Assembly (NCBI GenBank): GCA_016800925.1
Contig: JABCPU010000160.1
Coordinates: forward strand, 1 to 64,000
Origin: Suillus spraguei
Taxonomy: Eukaryota > Basidiomycota > Agaricomycetes > Boletales > Suillaceae
Length of the DNA stretch: 64,000 nucleotides
Direction of reading: 5' to 3'
The notes under the pieces were generated by a model. It saw only the letters and a program-made list of their open reading frames with translations, ran no database searches and was not told the origin of the DNA. The position numbers and the translations under genes were made by a program. Position 1 is the stretch's first letter. Every line of letters starts with the position of its first letter. Positions 13,826 through 26,507 of this stretch are shown here, one piece after another.

Positions 13826-14091
13826 GAAGTCCTTGGATGCTGATGAAGCCGCAGAAAGCTGTTGGACTACACGGAATTGACTATCTGTAAAATATTTAAA
13901 GGCTTAGACGCCCCATCAACCTTGCGGTCGTTATAGTTGTCATATCAAGTTGTGGCTCGCAGGTACAACTTGTACAGCTGCAACAAAGGCAAACAGTCTC
14001 ATTGTCGGCATACTTTCTACTTTATGTAATTACGAATACTGAACATATATTCTATGTATCGTTTTCCTTGTTCACGCTGCGTCGTCAACAA

Positions 14092-16202
14092 TCATAGCCA
14101 CTCCACAGTCTAAAAAATGAAATCAACCTTAACTCGGATGAGACAAAATGACAGGACTTACAGCAGGGGGCTTCGAAGATATATCAAAAGTGACACGATT
14201 GATCCCACTTACTTCGTTAGACGATATCCGACGCAAGACTTCGGGAGGGAACGCATACCTTGAAAATCAAGTTAGCATCGAACAGGACTAAAAAGTAAGA
14301 CAAAACATACCAATCGGCAGTCATGAAGTCTTCCGACGTCACCGCCCTCAAAGCAATTACCTGTGAAATATGTTAAGGCAGTAAAAGAGTGTGTCGTCCT
14401 CCAAACCTGCTCGTATGTGCGCTTGTCACCCATCACGCCTACAGCTTTCACCGGAAGCAAGATGGTCATAGCCTGGCTAATTTGATTGTAGAGGTTCGCC
14501 TTGCGGATCTCCTCGATATAAATATGAATATGATCCGCTTGTTGCAGGATCTTCACCTGTTCGCATGTGACTGGACCCAACGAATGGCCAGACCAGGACC
14601 TGGGAAAGGATGACGTTGAACCAGAGGTGCTGGTATCGACAGGAGTCTCCCAAGTGCACGGACTTCATCTACGTAGAACGGTCAGTGTAATCAATAATAT
14701 GGGATTCCACTAGTCGAACCTTTGAAGAGCTCGCGCAGGGGTTCAATTAACTTCAACTTCATGTCCTTGAGAAGCCCACCGACATTGTGATGTGTCTTTA
14801 TGGTTGCACTAGGGCCCTTAAAGCTGATGCTCTCGATGACATCTGGGTATAGCGTTCCTTGCAACAGCCATTCAATCTTCCCCTTTGCCTCCGCTCCATT
14901 CTCTTCCTTCTCGGGAGCTTCCTCGATCTTCGACGCTTCTGTCTCGAAGAAAACGTTGATGAACGTGTTCCCAATAATCTTACGTTTCTGCTCCGGATCT
15001 TCGACACCATGAAGTCGGGAGAGGAAGAGCTCAGAGGCATCCACCACGGTCAGGTTGACGTCAAGATCTTTATTCAGCATGTCGTTGACTTGTTGTGCTT
15101 CGTTCAGACGAAGCACGCCGTTGTCCACCATGATTGCATGGAATCTGGTATGCGAGTAAGATACAAGTCACGAAAAGAACGTAGGGGCGCACCTGTCGCC
15201 GATTGCTTCATGCATTAACTTGGCTGCAACAGTGCTGTCGACGCCTCCGCTGACTGCGCCGATCACACGTCCTTTCGGGCCACATATCTCTCGAATGCGA
15301 ACGATTTCCTTGCCAATAAATTCCTCCTGCAATCACTGTGAACATGACAATAAACGTAGCACCGTGATTACTTCACCATTGTCCAGTTTGGTCGGCATTG
15401 GCATATATTCAACACAAATCGACCAATGAGCTGCCTTCCCTGCGGTGAATGTGTCACCTCTGGATGGAACTGAATGTCATAAATCGACTTGGAGTTATGT
15501 GCGATGGCACATAGGGAGCGGTGTTCGTCCGTCAGATGACATGGAAGTCAGGAGGCATAACAGACAGTTGATCTCCGTGTGACATCCAGACCTTATCGCA
15601 AGTTAACTTGGCTTATGACAGACGAAACGAAAAACACGCACTTGCATCTGATCGCCGAGTCTTCGAACAGGGCATCGACGGAGTTTCCAGATCCACTGGA
15701 CCTGCTAATCTGAACCTCTGCAAGCCCGTATTAGCGATGATCGCATTTTGCTACCTGTCCCTTATAATTACAGCAGAGCTCCTGGATCCTGCGTGAGTTA
15801 GTGTCCACCATGATGCTCGAGAAAACCAGACCTGGAGGCCATAACGGATACCAAGGATAGGAACACCCAGAGTGTAGATACCAGGGTCCGCGTGAGGTGC
15901 ATCGTCGTCGTACACAGAGTATGGAGATCCGGAAAGGATGATCCCTGGAATTTTGCGTCAGAAACGCGTTTCCCGCTGCATCACACGAGCGAACCTTTGG
16001 GTTTGAACTTGAGATCTGCTAGCTTCGGCATAAGTTCAGCATATACGTTCAATTCACGACATCTTCTTGTTATGAGATGACTGTACTAAACCGACACTGA
16101 TGATCAATATATGAGACGATGTGAGCTAGAACACAAATCCCGAACCTGGGAACCAAAGTCAAGAATAAGGATGGTATCGAACTGATCGTGTATTTCGGCC
16201 AT
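14092..16202 (-). pseudogene. GUA1: GMP synthase (glutamine-hydrolysing) pseudogene
   Basis: The whole gene is recognisable. It starts at 16202 (MAEIHDQFDTILILDFGSQ), then has a class I glutamine amidotransferase domain with HPEVTH near 15455, the PP-loop SGGVDST near 15240, the ATP-pyrophosphatase domain ([15 protein letters not shown] near 15131), HPFPGPGLA near 14600, and the C-terminus PPATVEWL with a stop at 14092. Intact enzymes convert XMP to GMP in the cytosol. This copy is dead: the nucleophile motif G-I-C-Y-G reads GIRYG (codon CGT at 15846-15844), an in-frame TAA interrupts the exon near 15745, a TGA follows PPDFHVI near 15530, and one base is missing near 15507. Introns are retained, so it arose by DNA duplication rather than retrocopying. 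A functional copy is expected elsewhere in the genome. Confidence 0.9.
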
Positions 16203-16476
16203 TTTGTATGATTGAGGACTCTCAAGGTGGACTTGACTGAAGAAGACCGTCGAAATCTTTTGCTGATAAGTTTGATGATCTGAGTTTAATAAAAAATTAA
16301 GCACCCTTGGGAAATATTGCATCTCAACAGTGTCAACACTGATATTAACGAAAACATTCCCTGAATAGTTTCCTTGAAATTTACTTCAAAACGGTAACTT
16401 GCGTAGAATACCATCACGAAAGTGGGAGTTAATAAAAGTAAATTCCCCTGCTCCTTGTAAAGCACTAGACAAGTGT

Positions 16477-16764
16477 TCACTTCACCGAGTATGACACGCT
16501 ATCAATGCATCGTGTGCGGTCTGCATTGGCCTGCCGCAGCGTCTCAACTTCGTTGACGAGCTCTGCCATTACAGGCTCGATGAAGCCAAGACCATGAGGC
16601 GCATCAGGGTTGTTACCTGATCGCGAGAGAGCAAAGAGACCCTTGGGAGACGCGTTTAAGAGATGTTCTATGTGATGCATGAGCATTACAGAAGATTCAA
16701 ATGTGCTTGACACGTCTCCATTGATCACACTATTTTTTACCGGAACTTGAGAGCCGTGAAGGTA
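16477..16764 (-). pseudogene. Unidentified coding fragment downstream of the intron array
   Basis: The open frame begins at the acceptor at 16765 and runs to a stop at 16477 (about 95 residues). It contains a regular helix-like segment (FESSVMLMHHIEHLLN) and an Asn/Gly/Pro stretch. I cannot name the family. It lies between XRN1 and GUA1, all on the minus strand. Confidence 0.35.
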
Positions 16765-17019
16765 CTGAACAGGCGAAGGAAGGGATATCAGAAATGCTCG
16801 AGCTTGAAGGAGGATCGAGACACTCACATCCTGCAAACAGGGGGCGATAACTTCGATCAGTACGGGCTGAGCTTGAAGAAGAATCAACACACTTACAACC
16901 TGCAAACAGTGGGCAAGGCCTTCGATTAGCATGGATCAAGCTGGAAGGAGGGTTGACACACTCACAACCTGCGCATAATTGAATCAGCATGGCTCGAGCC
17001 TGAAGGAGGATCGACATAC
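16765..17019 (-). repeat. Tandem array of four intron-like units
   Basis: Read on the minus strand, the array has four consecutive units: 17019-16969 (51 nt), 16965-16900 (66), 16896-16831 (66) and 16827-16765 (63). Each begins GTATGT, GTGAGT, GTAAGT or GTGAGT and ends in CAG, and each has a CTGAT or CTAAT branch-like site. They are separated by exactly three bases (GTT, GTT, GAT). The units are homologous to each other, sharing a TCCTCCTTCAAGCTCGAGC-like core. Confidence 0.85.
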
Positions 17020-19870
17020 TATGAATGGTGGGCAATTTTTATGAGTCTATCAACTAGATCTTCACGCCCGTGCACCTAGTTAACAGCTGTAGAAGCGTTC
17101 CACTTACCTGTCCCCAGGACATAAATGACACATCCCACACAACACCCATCGACTTTGTATTCAACCCAACGACAACACCCTTTGCAGACAACGGAACTCC
17201 ACCTGAATCTTGAACCATAGTAACCCTGTCTCCCAAGGCAAAGCGCTGGTTCTGGAGTCGATAGATAGCGTGCGATGGTTTTAGAACTGCGTGACGAGGG
17301 ATATTCTTCACAGTGGCTTTCTTGATTCCAGCTTTGGACCTGTTCTTATCGATGTCATCGGCAACCTGTTCAATTTCTTTGAAAGTGCTCTAAAGACAGT
17401 TTTGAATGAAACGTGACTCGGGATAAACGGCGATTCTATACCTTCGCTAGGCTGTCCGAGAATAGGGAAACTGGCTCAAGATCTCGGACCCTCTTCGATT
17501 TGAACCACGACCTTACTTCCTTGACCCCAGCATCAGCGTGAGAGTCAAAGATGTCCGTAGCGCGAGCCATATCTATCATCCTGGAGATGAGATCAAGGAA
17601 TTGTCGGGCAAATCCAACAGCTTACCGTCGCCCCCTTGGTCCAGACAGGACCAACCTTATATTCACAAATGAGGTCAACTGCCTTCTCGCTAAACTCCCA
17701 ATAACGACCAGCCTTCCGTGAGTAGTCAATAACTTTCAAGCCCTTGGCCTCGAACTTGATGCTCAGTCCGAGATTGTTCTTTTGATGATCGGAGGTGAGA
17801 ACCATGAAGCTTGATGTGATTTTGGAGAGCACTCTGGGTAACATTCCGATTGTGGAAGCTGCTTTGAACGATGGCAAGTAGTGCAGTGAAATACGATTAT
17901 CAACAATAATCTTGAACTCGTTATTCTCCGTTTTATCTGAAAGGAAGAACTACGAGATCATTTAGAAAGATAAATTGTGGTAGGGCATTGTGACATACTG
18001 CCAGAACAACAGACAAAGCGCTGTCAGTAGTTGAAGACACCTGGGCAGCCACACCATACGCGTGTTCGCCAAGGAAGAAAATGTTCGTTCCGTCAGGAAA
18101 TTCCTCCGACAGAGGTGGAACATCCTTCTTGAGGAACCTGGGATCTTCGGATGCAACTTCTGAAATGACCATCTGGACGGCTTGTTGAGTTCTCTTTCGG
18201 GTCCTTCGTAGTCTTTAACCAATGCGCCTGATTCTAAGCGTTTCAAACCTGCACGAATGTGTAAAGAGCGAACGTCCATAAAGTACCAGCACGCACCTTT
18301 TAGCAGACGGACGTGCACCAGGACATCGACGTCCACCAGTGATCACTCCACATCTCTTCGAATATAGCGTCTCAGTCCGCTCAGCTTTTCCCTTCCAATG
18401 GCTCAAGCTCTGGTGGGAATGCGGATTGGAAACAACCTTCGCCAGAGTACCAGGCACGAGTACCAACTTCTCGTACTTGAACAATGAATCGGACACGGCC
18501 GTGACCAGCCCTTCTTGCAAGAAAGGCCAACCGATGAAAGTGCGTTTGCCAACCATTTCCTGGGCGATATCCTCTACCTTGCGGTTTTCGTGAGCATTTT
18601 GTATGTGAACTGCCATTGACTTGTTGCGGCTTTCGGAACGAACCGTGTACATTGACACCGTGAAAGCCTAGTTGTGCTGTGTGGGGTAATGTACCCACAA
18701 AGGGAATCCAGCGAGAGCTTTTGCACCGAGGCATACACCTTCGCATAGTCCAGGGACGAGATGGAGTCCATCAAGAGTTGGAAGGTCGAAGGATTCCATC
18801 TTACATGTGCAACGATATATAGGAGGGAATAAATCCGGTAACGATGAAGGATAGACTGTGGACTCTCCAGGACTGAAGATAAAGTTGGTACTGGTTCCAA
18901 ACCCATTGCGGGGGCGTTCCTCTGGGGTCAACCTATGTTCTCGAGCTGCACACATGGGACGATGACGAACTACAACCAAAAAGCGGAATTTGCTACTCAC
19001 ATTTCATTGCTTGTAACAGCCGCTGCTCATCAACAAAGGGAATCTTAATGATTGCTTCCCATTCTTGCTTCTTTCCATGTAAGTCTTGCTCAAATTCAAG
19101 AGGGTAAAAGTCCAATATCGGTGAATTTGGATCGTACATTAGGTCCTATGGTTGATTAGTCTAATGCATGACACAGGCCACTGAACATACTTGATATGCT
19201 ATCGGAACATGTTCCATGCTTGCAGACGGGAGGACGCCCATCAGTTGTTCGAAAGGACGGAAAGGTTTACACAGCTCGAACATGAACGACTTGTCACCAA
19301 GGTCGCGTAAATCTTGAAGAAAATGTGAACATAGCACAATGAGGACAGGGAATGTAAAAAGTACCAGATATCCGCGGGGCGTGATGGTAATTGTAAAACC
19401 AGCCCCAGGAGGCGATCCCACTGTAATAGTGATGCATAACCCATTGTAGACCCTCTGCGTAGCGGTATATCAAGTCATCCATCTCTTTAGGGTCATCATA
19501 GGAGATTCCAAGTTTCTCCTGTCGTGCAACCGGTTGGTCTGACGAACGGTATACAAGGCGGGGACGCACCTTGTAATATCCTCTCTTCCATTCGGACATT
19601 TTGTCGTTGATGGATTGTTCATGTCGTGCGTCAAAACCCCCACCTTCTTCATCATCATCCACCACAGGGGCCTTGTCGAATTTCTTTGACACTCGATCTA
19701 CTGCAGCCCTACCTTCTTCATCATCTTCCTCCACATCTTCCTACTCGCTCTCACTATTACTGTCTCCGTTAGCCTGCTCTGGATCAGTTTCTGCCAAGGG
19801 TTCGTCCAAAAATCCTGGGAGCCGCCATGTGACAAGATTTTGATCCTCTTCATCGTACTCATCCCATGTA

Positions 19871-19880
19871 ACCGACAGAT
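19871..19880 (+). repeat. LINE target-site duplication, 5' copy
   Basis: ACCGACAGAT here is repeated exactly at 26209-26218 after the poly-A tail. Both copies belong to the XRN1 reading frame. Confidence 0.85.
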
Positions 19881-20059
19881 ACATCGCTTCTTGGACCTGA
19901 ACCAGGTGGCACCCCGACTAGGACCCCGGAAACCAACCGCCAACAACGCGCTCAACAGCGCTAAGGACGCCCAGAGGCGCCCCAGCGGTCACCAGGACAC
20001 CAGACAAACCGCCAAAACCCTAGACCAAGAACCAAGAACGAAGCAACAAAGCAAACAAA

Positions 20060-21935
20060 ATGCCAACAATCAACTCAACGAGCCCGGTCACCATGACAAC
20101 CACAGGTAGGGCCAACCGACGGACAGCAGCTGATAAACCTTTGCTTTCAACCAGTAGACCCATACAAGACCACATATCAGGCACAGGAACGAAGACAGAT
20201 GTTGTCAACCTGAACACAGCACGAAAAATCTTGTCCATGCACGGTCTCGTAATGCCAACAGCCGGTAGCATGTTGCAATCAATCTCGGTAGCTTTATTCG
20301 AATTTAGTATCACAGCAAATCTAGGCGCCACACATACTGACATACTACGAGCAATTGCACTAATAATACAGGAAGTCGATACGGAAATAAACACGGAAAA
20401 CATCATAGAAAAAGTCAAAGCCCTAATAGGCGGACCGATTGCGACCCTAGACGAGAAAGTCGAGACATCAACAGAAACAATAGACGCGCAAAAGAAAACA
20501 ATAGAGTCGATGACGGAGGTACGCACCAACTTGAAATCATCAGCGGAAGATTTGGGAAAGATAGCTGGAAACATGAAGAGCACAACGCCACAAAGAATGA
20601 GTGATGAACGGTCTGACGGACCACGAACGTTTGCAGACGCAGCCAAAACTAACATCCCTGCCCCACTAACGAAGGTACTAGCGAGAAGCGAGACACAGGC
20701 AAGGCAGATCCTAGTCGACAGACGATCACAGCTCTTCGCCAACTCTCTGAAAGACCTAACGGAGGCGCAACTAGTAGCAAAGGCCACCTTAGCAGTGGAG
20801 CAAATGTCAAAGGAGAAAGTTGTACTTCCAACATCAATCAACTTCATCTCAGCACGCCGTCTCCCTCATGGAGGAGTCCTTTACGAGCTCAACTCACCCG
20901 AGGCAGCAGAGTGGTTCAATGTGGCAGCAAACCGAGGATACTTCCTGGAACACTTCGGAGCGGAAATAGTGATCAAGGAGCGGAACGCACAACGTTATAG
21001 TGGAAAATGTACCAGTAACCTTTGTACCCAACAACCCAGCAGCACTAGCGGACGTCGAGAAGAAGGCGGGCTTGAAACCAAAAACGATTAGCAAGGCGCG
21101 ATACATCAAACCGGAAGCAAGGCGCAAACCAGGACAACGAACAGCCCACATAATAGTGACCTTTAACTCCAAGGAGGGAGCAAATCAAGCCATCAAGTTC
21201 GGCCTGACAATCGAAGGTAAGAAAGTATATGGAAGAAAGCTAATACCAGAACCGACCAGATGCCTCAAATGCCACTCGTTCGAAAACACTCACATGGCCG
21301 CAGAATGCCCACAGGAACAGGAGACGTGCGGTACATGCGGGGAACACCACTGAACAGCCGCATGCCAAGTCACAGATCAAAACGAGTTCTTCTGCAGGAA
21401 CTGCAAAGTGAAGGGCCACGCGGCCTGGAGTCGACAATGCCCGACGTTCATGAAGAAGTGGGATGGACACAAGAACCGCAATGAAGACGCTAAGTACCGA
21501 TTTTTCCTCACAGAAGACCCTCTTACCTGGGAACCACTAACGAGTCAAAATTTTGAAGAGAACAACGAGACAGCCCCAATATGGCAGCAAGCGACGGAGG
21601 ATCATCAACCACAACGATACCCACCACCAAGAAACAGAGCGGAACATGGACGGCCCACCAACAACAACAACAACCAAGAACGCGAGGAACGGAACCTCAA
21701 CAACAGGAACGCCAACCGAATCCCATTGGGAGGTCAATCCCAAATCCCAGAAGCATGGCAGATGACAAGACCTCAAGCAGACCACGAACACAATGGAAAC
21801 CACCCACCCAAGAAGAGACCGAAACGCAATCAACACCTCCAAGATGGTCTAGCTCCCCTTACGGCTCCCCCCACGAACCCTACAGCCCACAAAGAGGGTG
21901 GGACCAGGACCCTGCCGGAAACTAGTGATGGATGA
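20060..21935 (+). pseudogene. LINE ORF1, gag-like with zinc knuckles
   Basis: The protein opens MPTINSTSPVTMTT and has a central coiled or helical region, then an RNA-binding segment (VENVPVTFVPNNPAALADVE). CCHC/CCCC knuckles follow: CLKCHSFENTHMAAEC, CGTCGEHH and CRNCKVKGHAAWSRQC. The tail is Gln/Pro/Asn-rich. ORF1 proteins bind LINE RNA as a ribonucleoprotein. The frame changes by one base near 20995, and a TGA at 21351-21353 falls inside the knuckle array, so this copy is inactive. Its stop overlaps the ORF2 start in ATGGATGA at 21928-21935, which suggests termination-reinitiation coupling. Confidence 0.82.
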
Positions 21936-24900
21936 CGCCGACAACACACACCAAGAACGCGAAGACTTGAAAATCTGGCAGCAAAACCTTCGGAAATCCA
22001 ACAACGCATGGGAGCACATGCTGAAAAACTTAAACCCGCACGTATACGATATAGCGTGCATCCAAGAACCATATCTCAACCCCGTGAATCTTGCTAACGC
22101 CTCCAATCTAAGACAGTTCTGGGACGTAATCTACCAATGGACCACCACGCAAACCCAGGACGATCACAGATGATAATCCTAGTCAACAAGAGACTATCGA
22201 AAAACAATTGGCACATTATACCACTCAAGTCAGCGAATGCTATGGCGATAGAGCTAACGGGGGCTTTCGGCAAGGTGCGTATCTACAACATATATAACCC
22301 CTGCAATAGCGATAGCACACTCCACTTCATGGAGAGGCACATGGTGTCTGAACGAAACTCCCAGAGACATCGCACGCAGCAGCGAATCGCTCAAGGCGAC
22401 AACACTGTATATAATGAACATATAATCTGGCTAGGCGATTTCAATCGCCACCACCCAATGTGGGAAATGCAAAATAATGTACATCTCTTCACCGCGGCGA
22501 ACTTAGACGCCGCGGGAGTACTGATAAACCTTCTATCACTATATAACTTAGTCCAGGTCCTCCCCCCAAACATAGCCACTCTAGAGGCATCAAACACCAA
22601 AAACTTAACGCGCCCAGACAATGTATTTTGTTCAGCAGATCTTGAGCACTCGTTCACGCAGTGCAGTGTAGAGTACCAGCTACGCCCAGTAGTAACTGAC
22701 CATTTCCCCATAATTAGTACCATCAACCTCCAACCAGAACGAATTGAAACCAGCCCCAAGCGCAACTTCAGAGACACGGACTGGGAAGAGTTCCAGGAGG
22801 TCCTTGAAACTAAACTAGACGACATCCCACAGGCAACGGAAATCAAGACACGAGAACAGTTCGACGAGGCGTTCAAGGCACTCACAACAAGCATCGCCGA
22901 AACAGTAGAGAAGTGCGTACCGAAGACCAAACCATCCCCGTACGCGAAGAGATGGTGGTCGAAGGAACTGGACACCGAACGAAAAGCAACACACAAACTA
23001 GGAAGGATATCAAGAAAGAAATTAGCGAGACGAAACGACCCAGTGCACAAGGAATATAGAATCGCACGAAACCGATTCTCAGAAAGTATCAAGCGAGCGA
23101 AGACAAACCATTGGACAGAATGGTTAGAGGAACTGACATTCACAGGAGTATAGACCTTTCATAGATACGTAGCAGGCGACCCTTCCGACCAGATACACAC
23201 AAGGATCAAAACCCTCCAAGACCCGAGGGCAAACAATCAGGACAACACGATGCAAGATAACACCCGAAAGAGCGAGCTACTTTACGAGGTATTCTTCAGA
23301 ACGCCGCCAGACGATGACCAAGTGAACCCGGACTTCGACTACGACCCTCCAATATGTGAATTCAGACCAATCACGAACCAGCAAGTACACAGAGCAATCG
23401 CGAAACTATCACCGTTCAAAGCCCCAGGACCCAATGGGATAAGCAACGTAGTATTCATGAAATGCGCTGACCTTCTTGTACCATTCATGGCACCAATATA
23501 CAGAGCTACGTTCACCCTCGAAGTGTACCCGAACGAATGGAAATGTTCCTCGACGATCGTACTCAGGAAGCCAGGAAGGCCAGACTACAGTGTCCCGAAG
23601 GCATATAGACCGATAACGCTATTAGACACGATGGCTAAGATCCTTTCATCATGTGTTGCCGACGATCTAACATATATTGCAGAAGAACACCATCTATTAC
23701 CCCCAACCCACTTCGGCGGTCGACCGGGACGATCAACGGTAGACTCCCTCCACCTGCTAACTAAGTTCATAACAGATTCCTGGGCGTCGAAAACAAACAA
23801 CCACGTTTCCCTACTCTTCCTTGACGTAAAGGCGGCCTTCCCGAGCGTGGTAGCAAGCAAGCTACTACACAACCTCAGAAAAGCAAGAATACCAAAGGAA
23901 TATGTAGATTGGTACAAACGAAGACTGGACAACAGAACGACGCATCTCTTTTTCGACGACTACCAGTCAAACTTGTTCAATGTGTCAGATGGACTAGACC
24001 AGGGATGTCCGCTATCCCCAATGGGCTTCATCTTCTACAACGCACCAGTCCTGCGAGTCGCAGACCCGAGACCCAGCAAAGGAGAACTGAGTCTAGGATT
24101 CATCGACGATGTAGCGCTAATAGCAAGAGGGCGCTCATACGAGGAATCAAACGCAAAGGTCAAAAACATGATGGAAAAGCAAGGAGGTGCACTTGACTGG
24201 AGCGAGGAATACAACGCTGAGTTTGAGCTAGACAAAACCGCACTAATTTGTCTTTCCAGGATACGAGTTCGAAGCACCGAAAACCCCAACAAGACAGTCC
24301 CTACGCCACGAGTACCCATCACCATCCGCGATCACACAATCCAACCTTCGAAGTCGCACAAATTTCTAGGAATCATCATCGACGAAAATCTAAACTTCAA
24401 GGAGCAGGCGGCCCACGCACTGGCCAAAGGAACGAAGTACGCGCTAGCATGTAGCCGGATGATACGTCCGACGAAGGGAATACACGGGAAACTGATGAAA
24501 AAACTGTATGAGGGAGTAATCGTCCCGAAGATGTTGTACGCCGCAGATGTGTGGTGCGCAGGTCTAGTAGAAAAGGGGAGGGGGAAAAGGGGGAAAGGGC
24601 GAGGAGCAAGAGGCTTCGCCTCGCAGATGGCGCGAGTGCAGAGAATGGCAACCATATCAATTGCGGGAGGACTAAGATCAAGTCCCACAGACATGCTAGA
24701 CGCGCACGCTAATGTACTACCTTTTCAGCAGACTCTTCGAAAAGCGTGCTACAGAGCCACGCTCAGAATGGCGACACTCCCACAGAAACATCCACTAGCC
24801 AAGGGAATCAAGAACGCATACGATTACGGCAAAGAGAGAGATTTTAAGGGAAAAAAACGCTATCCATCCCCACTGCATAAGCTGATGTACGAATTCAGGA

Positions 24901-25994
24901 TCAACCCATCGACGGTGGAAAAGATAGACCCAGTCAGACACTACCCCAAGTGGGAGCCGGATGTAGACATCCACATAGCGGAGAAGGCCGAGACAGCAAA
25001 GATAGAAGACGGACTCGCCGATGAAAACCTAAGGGCGTACTCAGACGGGTCAATGGTGGATGGGGGAGTTGGAGGAGCAGCAGTGGTCATGAGAGGCAAC
25101 GAAGTGATAGGAAGCAAGAGGTTTCACTTGGGGAGCGACCGCGAGCATACGGTCTATGAAGCAGAGTTGGTGGGGATGATATTAGCAGTACAACTGCTGA
25201 AGGAGACGGGAGGAAGAAGGGGCACCATATCCCTAGGTGTCGACAATCAGGCAGCGATAAGAGCAATCGAAGCTTTCCGCTCACAGCCAGGACACTACCT
25301 CATGGACCAATTCCACGATGATCTTAGAAGACTCATCCCTGAGCACGACGAAAGAAAACTCAAAGTCAGATGGACGCCAGGCCATGTAGGGATACCAGGG
25401 AATGAAGAGGCAGACACTCACGCGAAACGCGCCGCACGAGGCGAATCATCAGACACACGAGCCCAGCCAAAGTCGCTCCTAACCGAGGAAGGAGAACTCA
25501 GAATCCTACCAAGGAGCAAAGCGGCACTAAGACAACACTTCTACGCAAAGATCAAAAAAGAGGCCACCACCATCATGGAGAACTCACCGCGCTACACACT
25601 GCTCAAATCAGTCGACACGTCAGCACCATCAAAGAAGTTTGCAAAGAAGATAGAGAAGCTACCGAGACGTCACAGCTCACTGATGTTTCAACTCCGCACG
25701 GGACATATAGCGCTCAACAAACACCTCAAACGAATAGCGAAATCCCCAACGGCGCGTTGCCCAGCATGCGAAAACCATGACGAAACGGTACACCACTTCA
25801 TCCTAGTCTGCCCAGCATACGTGAACCAGAGAGAACAAATGAGGAAAGAAGTCGGAGCAAGACAATGCAAAATCGAGTACCTGCTGAACGAAAGCAAGGG
25901 AATGAGAGCAACGTTGACGTACATCGCGCGCACGAGAAGATTGGAACAAACCTTCGGAGATGTAACCCCCCCAGCGGAAAAGGAGAAGGAATAG
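21928..25994 (+). pseudogene. LINE ORF2: endonuclease, reverse transcriptase, RNase H
   Basis: The apurinic-like endonuclease begins LKIWQQNLRKSNNAWE and continues with IWLGDFNRHHPMW and VTDHFPIIS. The reverse transcriptase has APGPNGISN, YRPITLLDTMAKI, LFLDVKAAFPSV, GLDQGCPLSPMGF and the catalytic FIDD near 24100. RNase H follows with AYSDGS, EAELVGMILA and VRWTPGHVGIPGNEEAD. A C-terminal zinc motif, CPACENHDETVHHFILVC, lies near 25760. These enzymes carry out target-primed reverse transcription. The frame shifts near 22150, and a TAG at 23151-23153 separates endonuclease from reverse transcriptase in the same frame. From 23250 the frame is open for 914 residues. Confidence 0.9.
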
Positions 25995-26184
25995 AGGAAA
26001 CGCGACAACAAGTCGCACAAATCATATCAAGAGCCTGAAGAAGGCCCTAACGTCCGCGCGCAAGCCAGGACCACTGTATAGCATAGACAACCAAAAAACG
26101 GACCAAAGCATATACGAATAGATTAGATGTACAGTAGGTAGTGTCCATCATAGGGCATAGCCCCAACGGACAATAAACAAGGAT

Positions 26185-26208
26185 CAAAAAAAAAAAAAAA
26201 AAAAAAAA
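26185..26208 (+). repeat. LINE poly-A tail
   Basis: About 24 consecutive A follow GGATC and end directly at the second copy of the target duplication. This is the mark of target-primed reverse transcription. Confidence 0.9.
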
Positions 26209-26218
26209 ACCGACAGAT
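26209..26218 (+). repeat. LINE target-site duplication, 3' copy
   Basis: ACCGACAGAT, identical to 19871-19880. Confidence 0.85.
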
Positions 26219-26507
26219 GCAACTCCTCCGCCAGGGTGCTGATGAACTTCCGTTCCCGAGCGGGAAACGTATTAGGCATTGTCAGGGCCGCAGTACGGTG
26301 CTGTGAGGGTTTCCTGGGGTTTTGCAATACAAACTGCTGTACTTGATCAAAAATGTCTCGTTGAGGGCGCGTAAGAACTAACATGGACTAATTGTTAGTT
26401 GTCGACAGGAAGAATGGAAAACTGTACCAAGCTTAGCACGCATGCGCGCAAGCCCCATTTCTTCTACGTGTTTGCTCCGCTTTCCTTTGAACCAATTCGA
26501 GTCCACA

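Larger units (their letters stand above)
19881..26208 (+). mobile_element. Tad/I-like LINE retrotransposon with RNase H, full length
   Basis: A 6.3-kb non-LTR element with a gag-like ORF1, an ORF2 (endonuclease, reverse transcriptase, RNase H, zinc-finger tail) and a terminal run of about 24 A. It is flanked by a 10-bp target duplication in XRN1. Base composition (A/C-rich sense strand) differs from the surrounding genes. It carries few disruptions, so the insertion looks younger than the decay of its XRN1 host. Confidence 0.93.

Noticed and set aside
15841..15849. GMP synthase adapted to use free ammonia
   Set aside because: Loss of the cysteine could suggest this, but nonsense codons and a frameshift in the same gene make a pseudogene the simpler reading.
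20020..20847. Long minus-strand ORF of 275 residues in the LINE
   Set aside because: It is antisense to the LINE ORF1 and has no domain. The plus-strand frame has clear zinc knuckles downstream.
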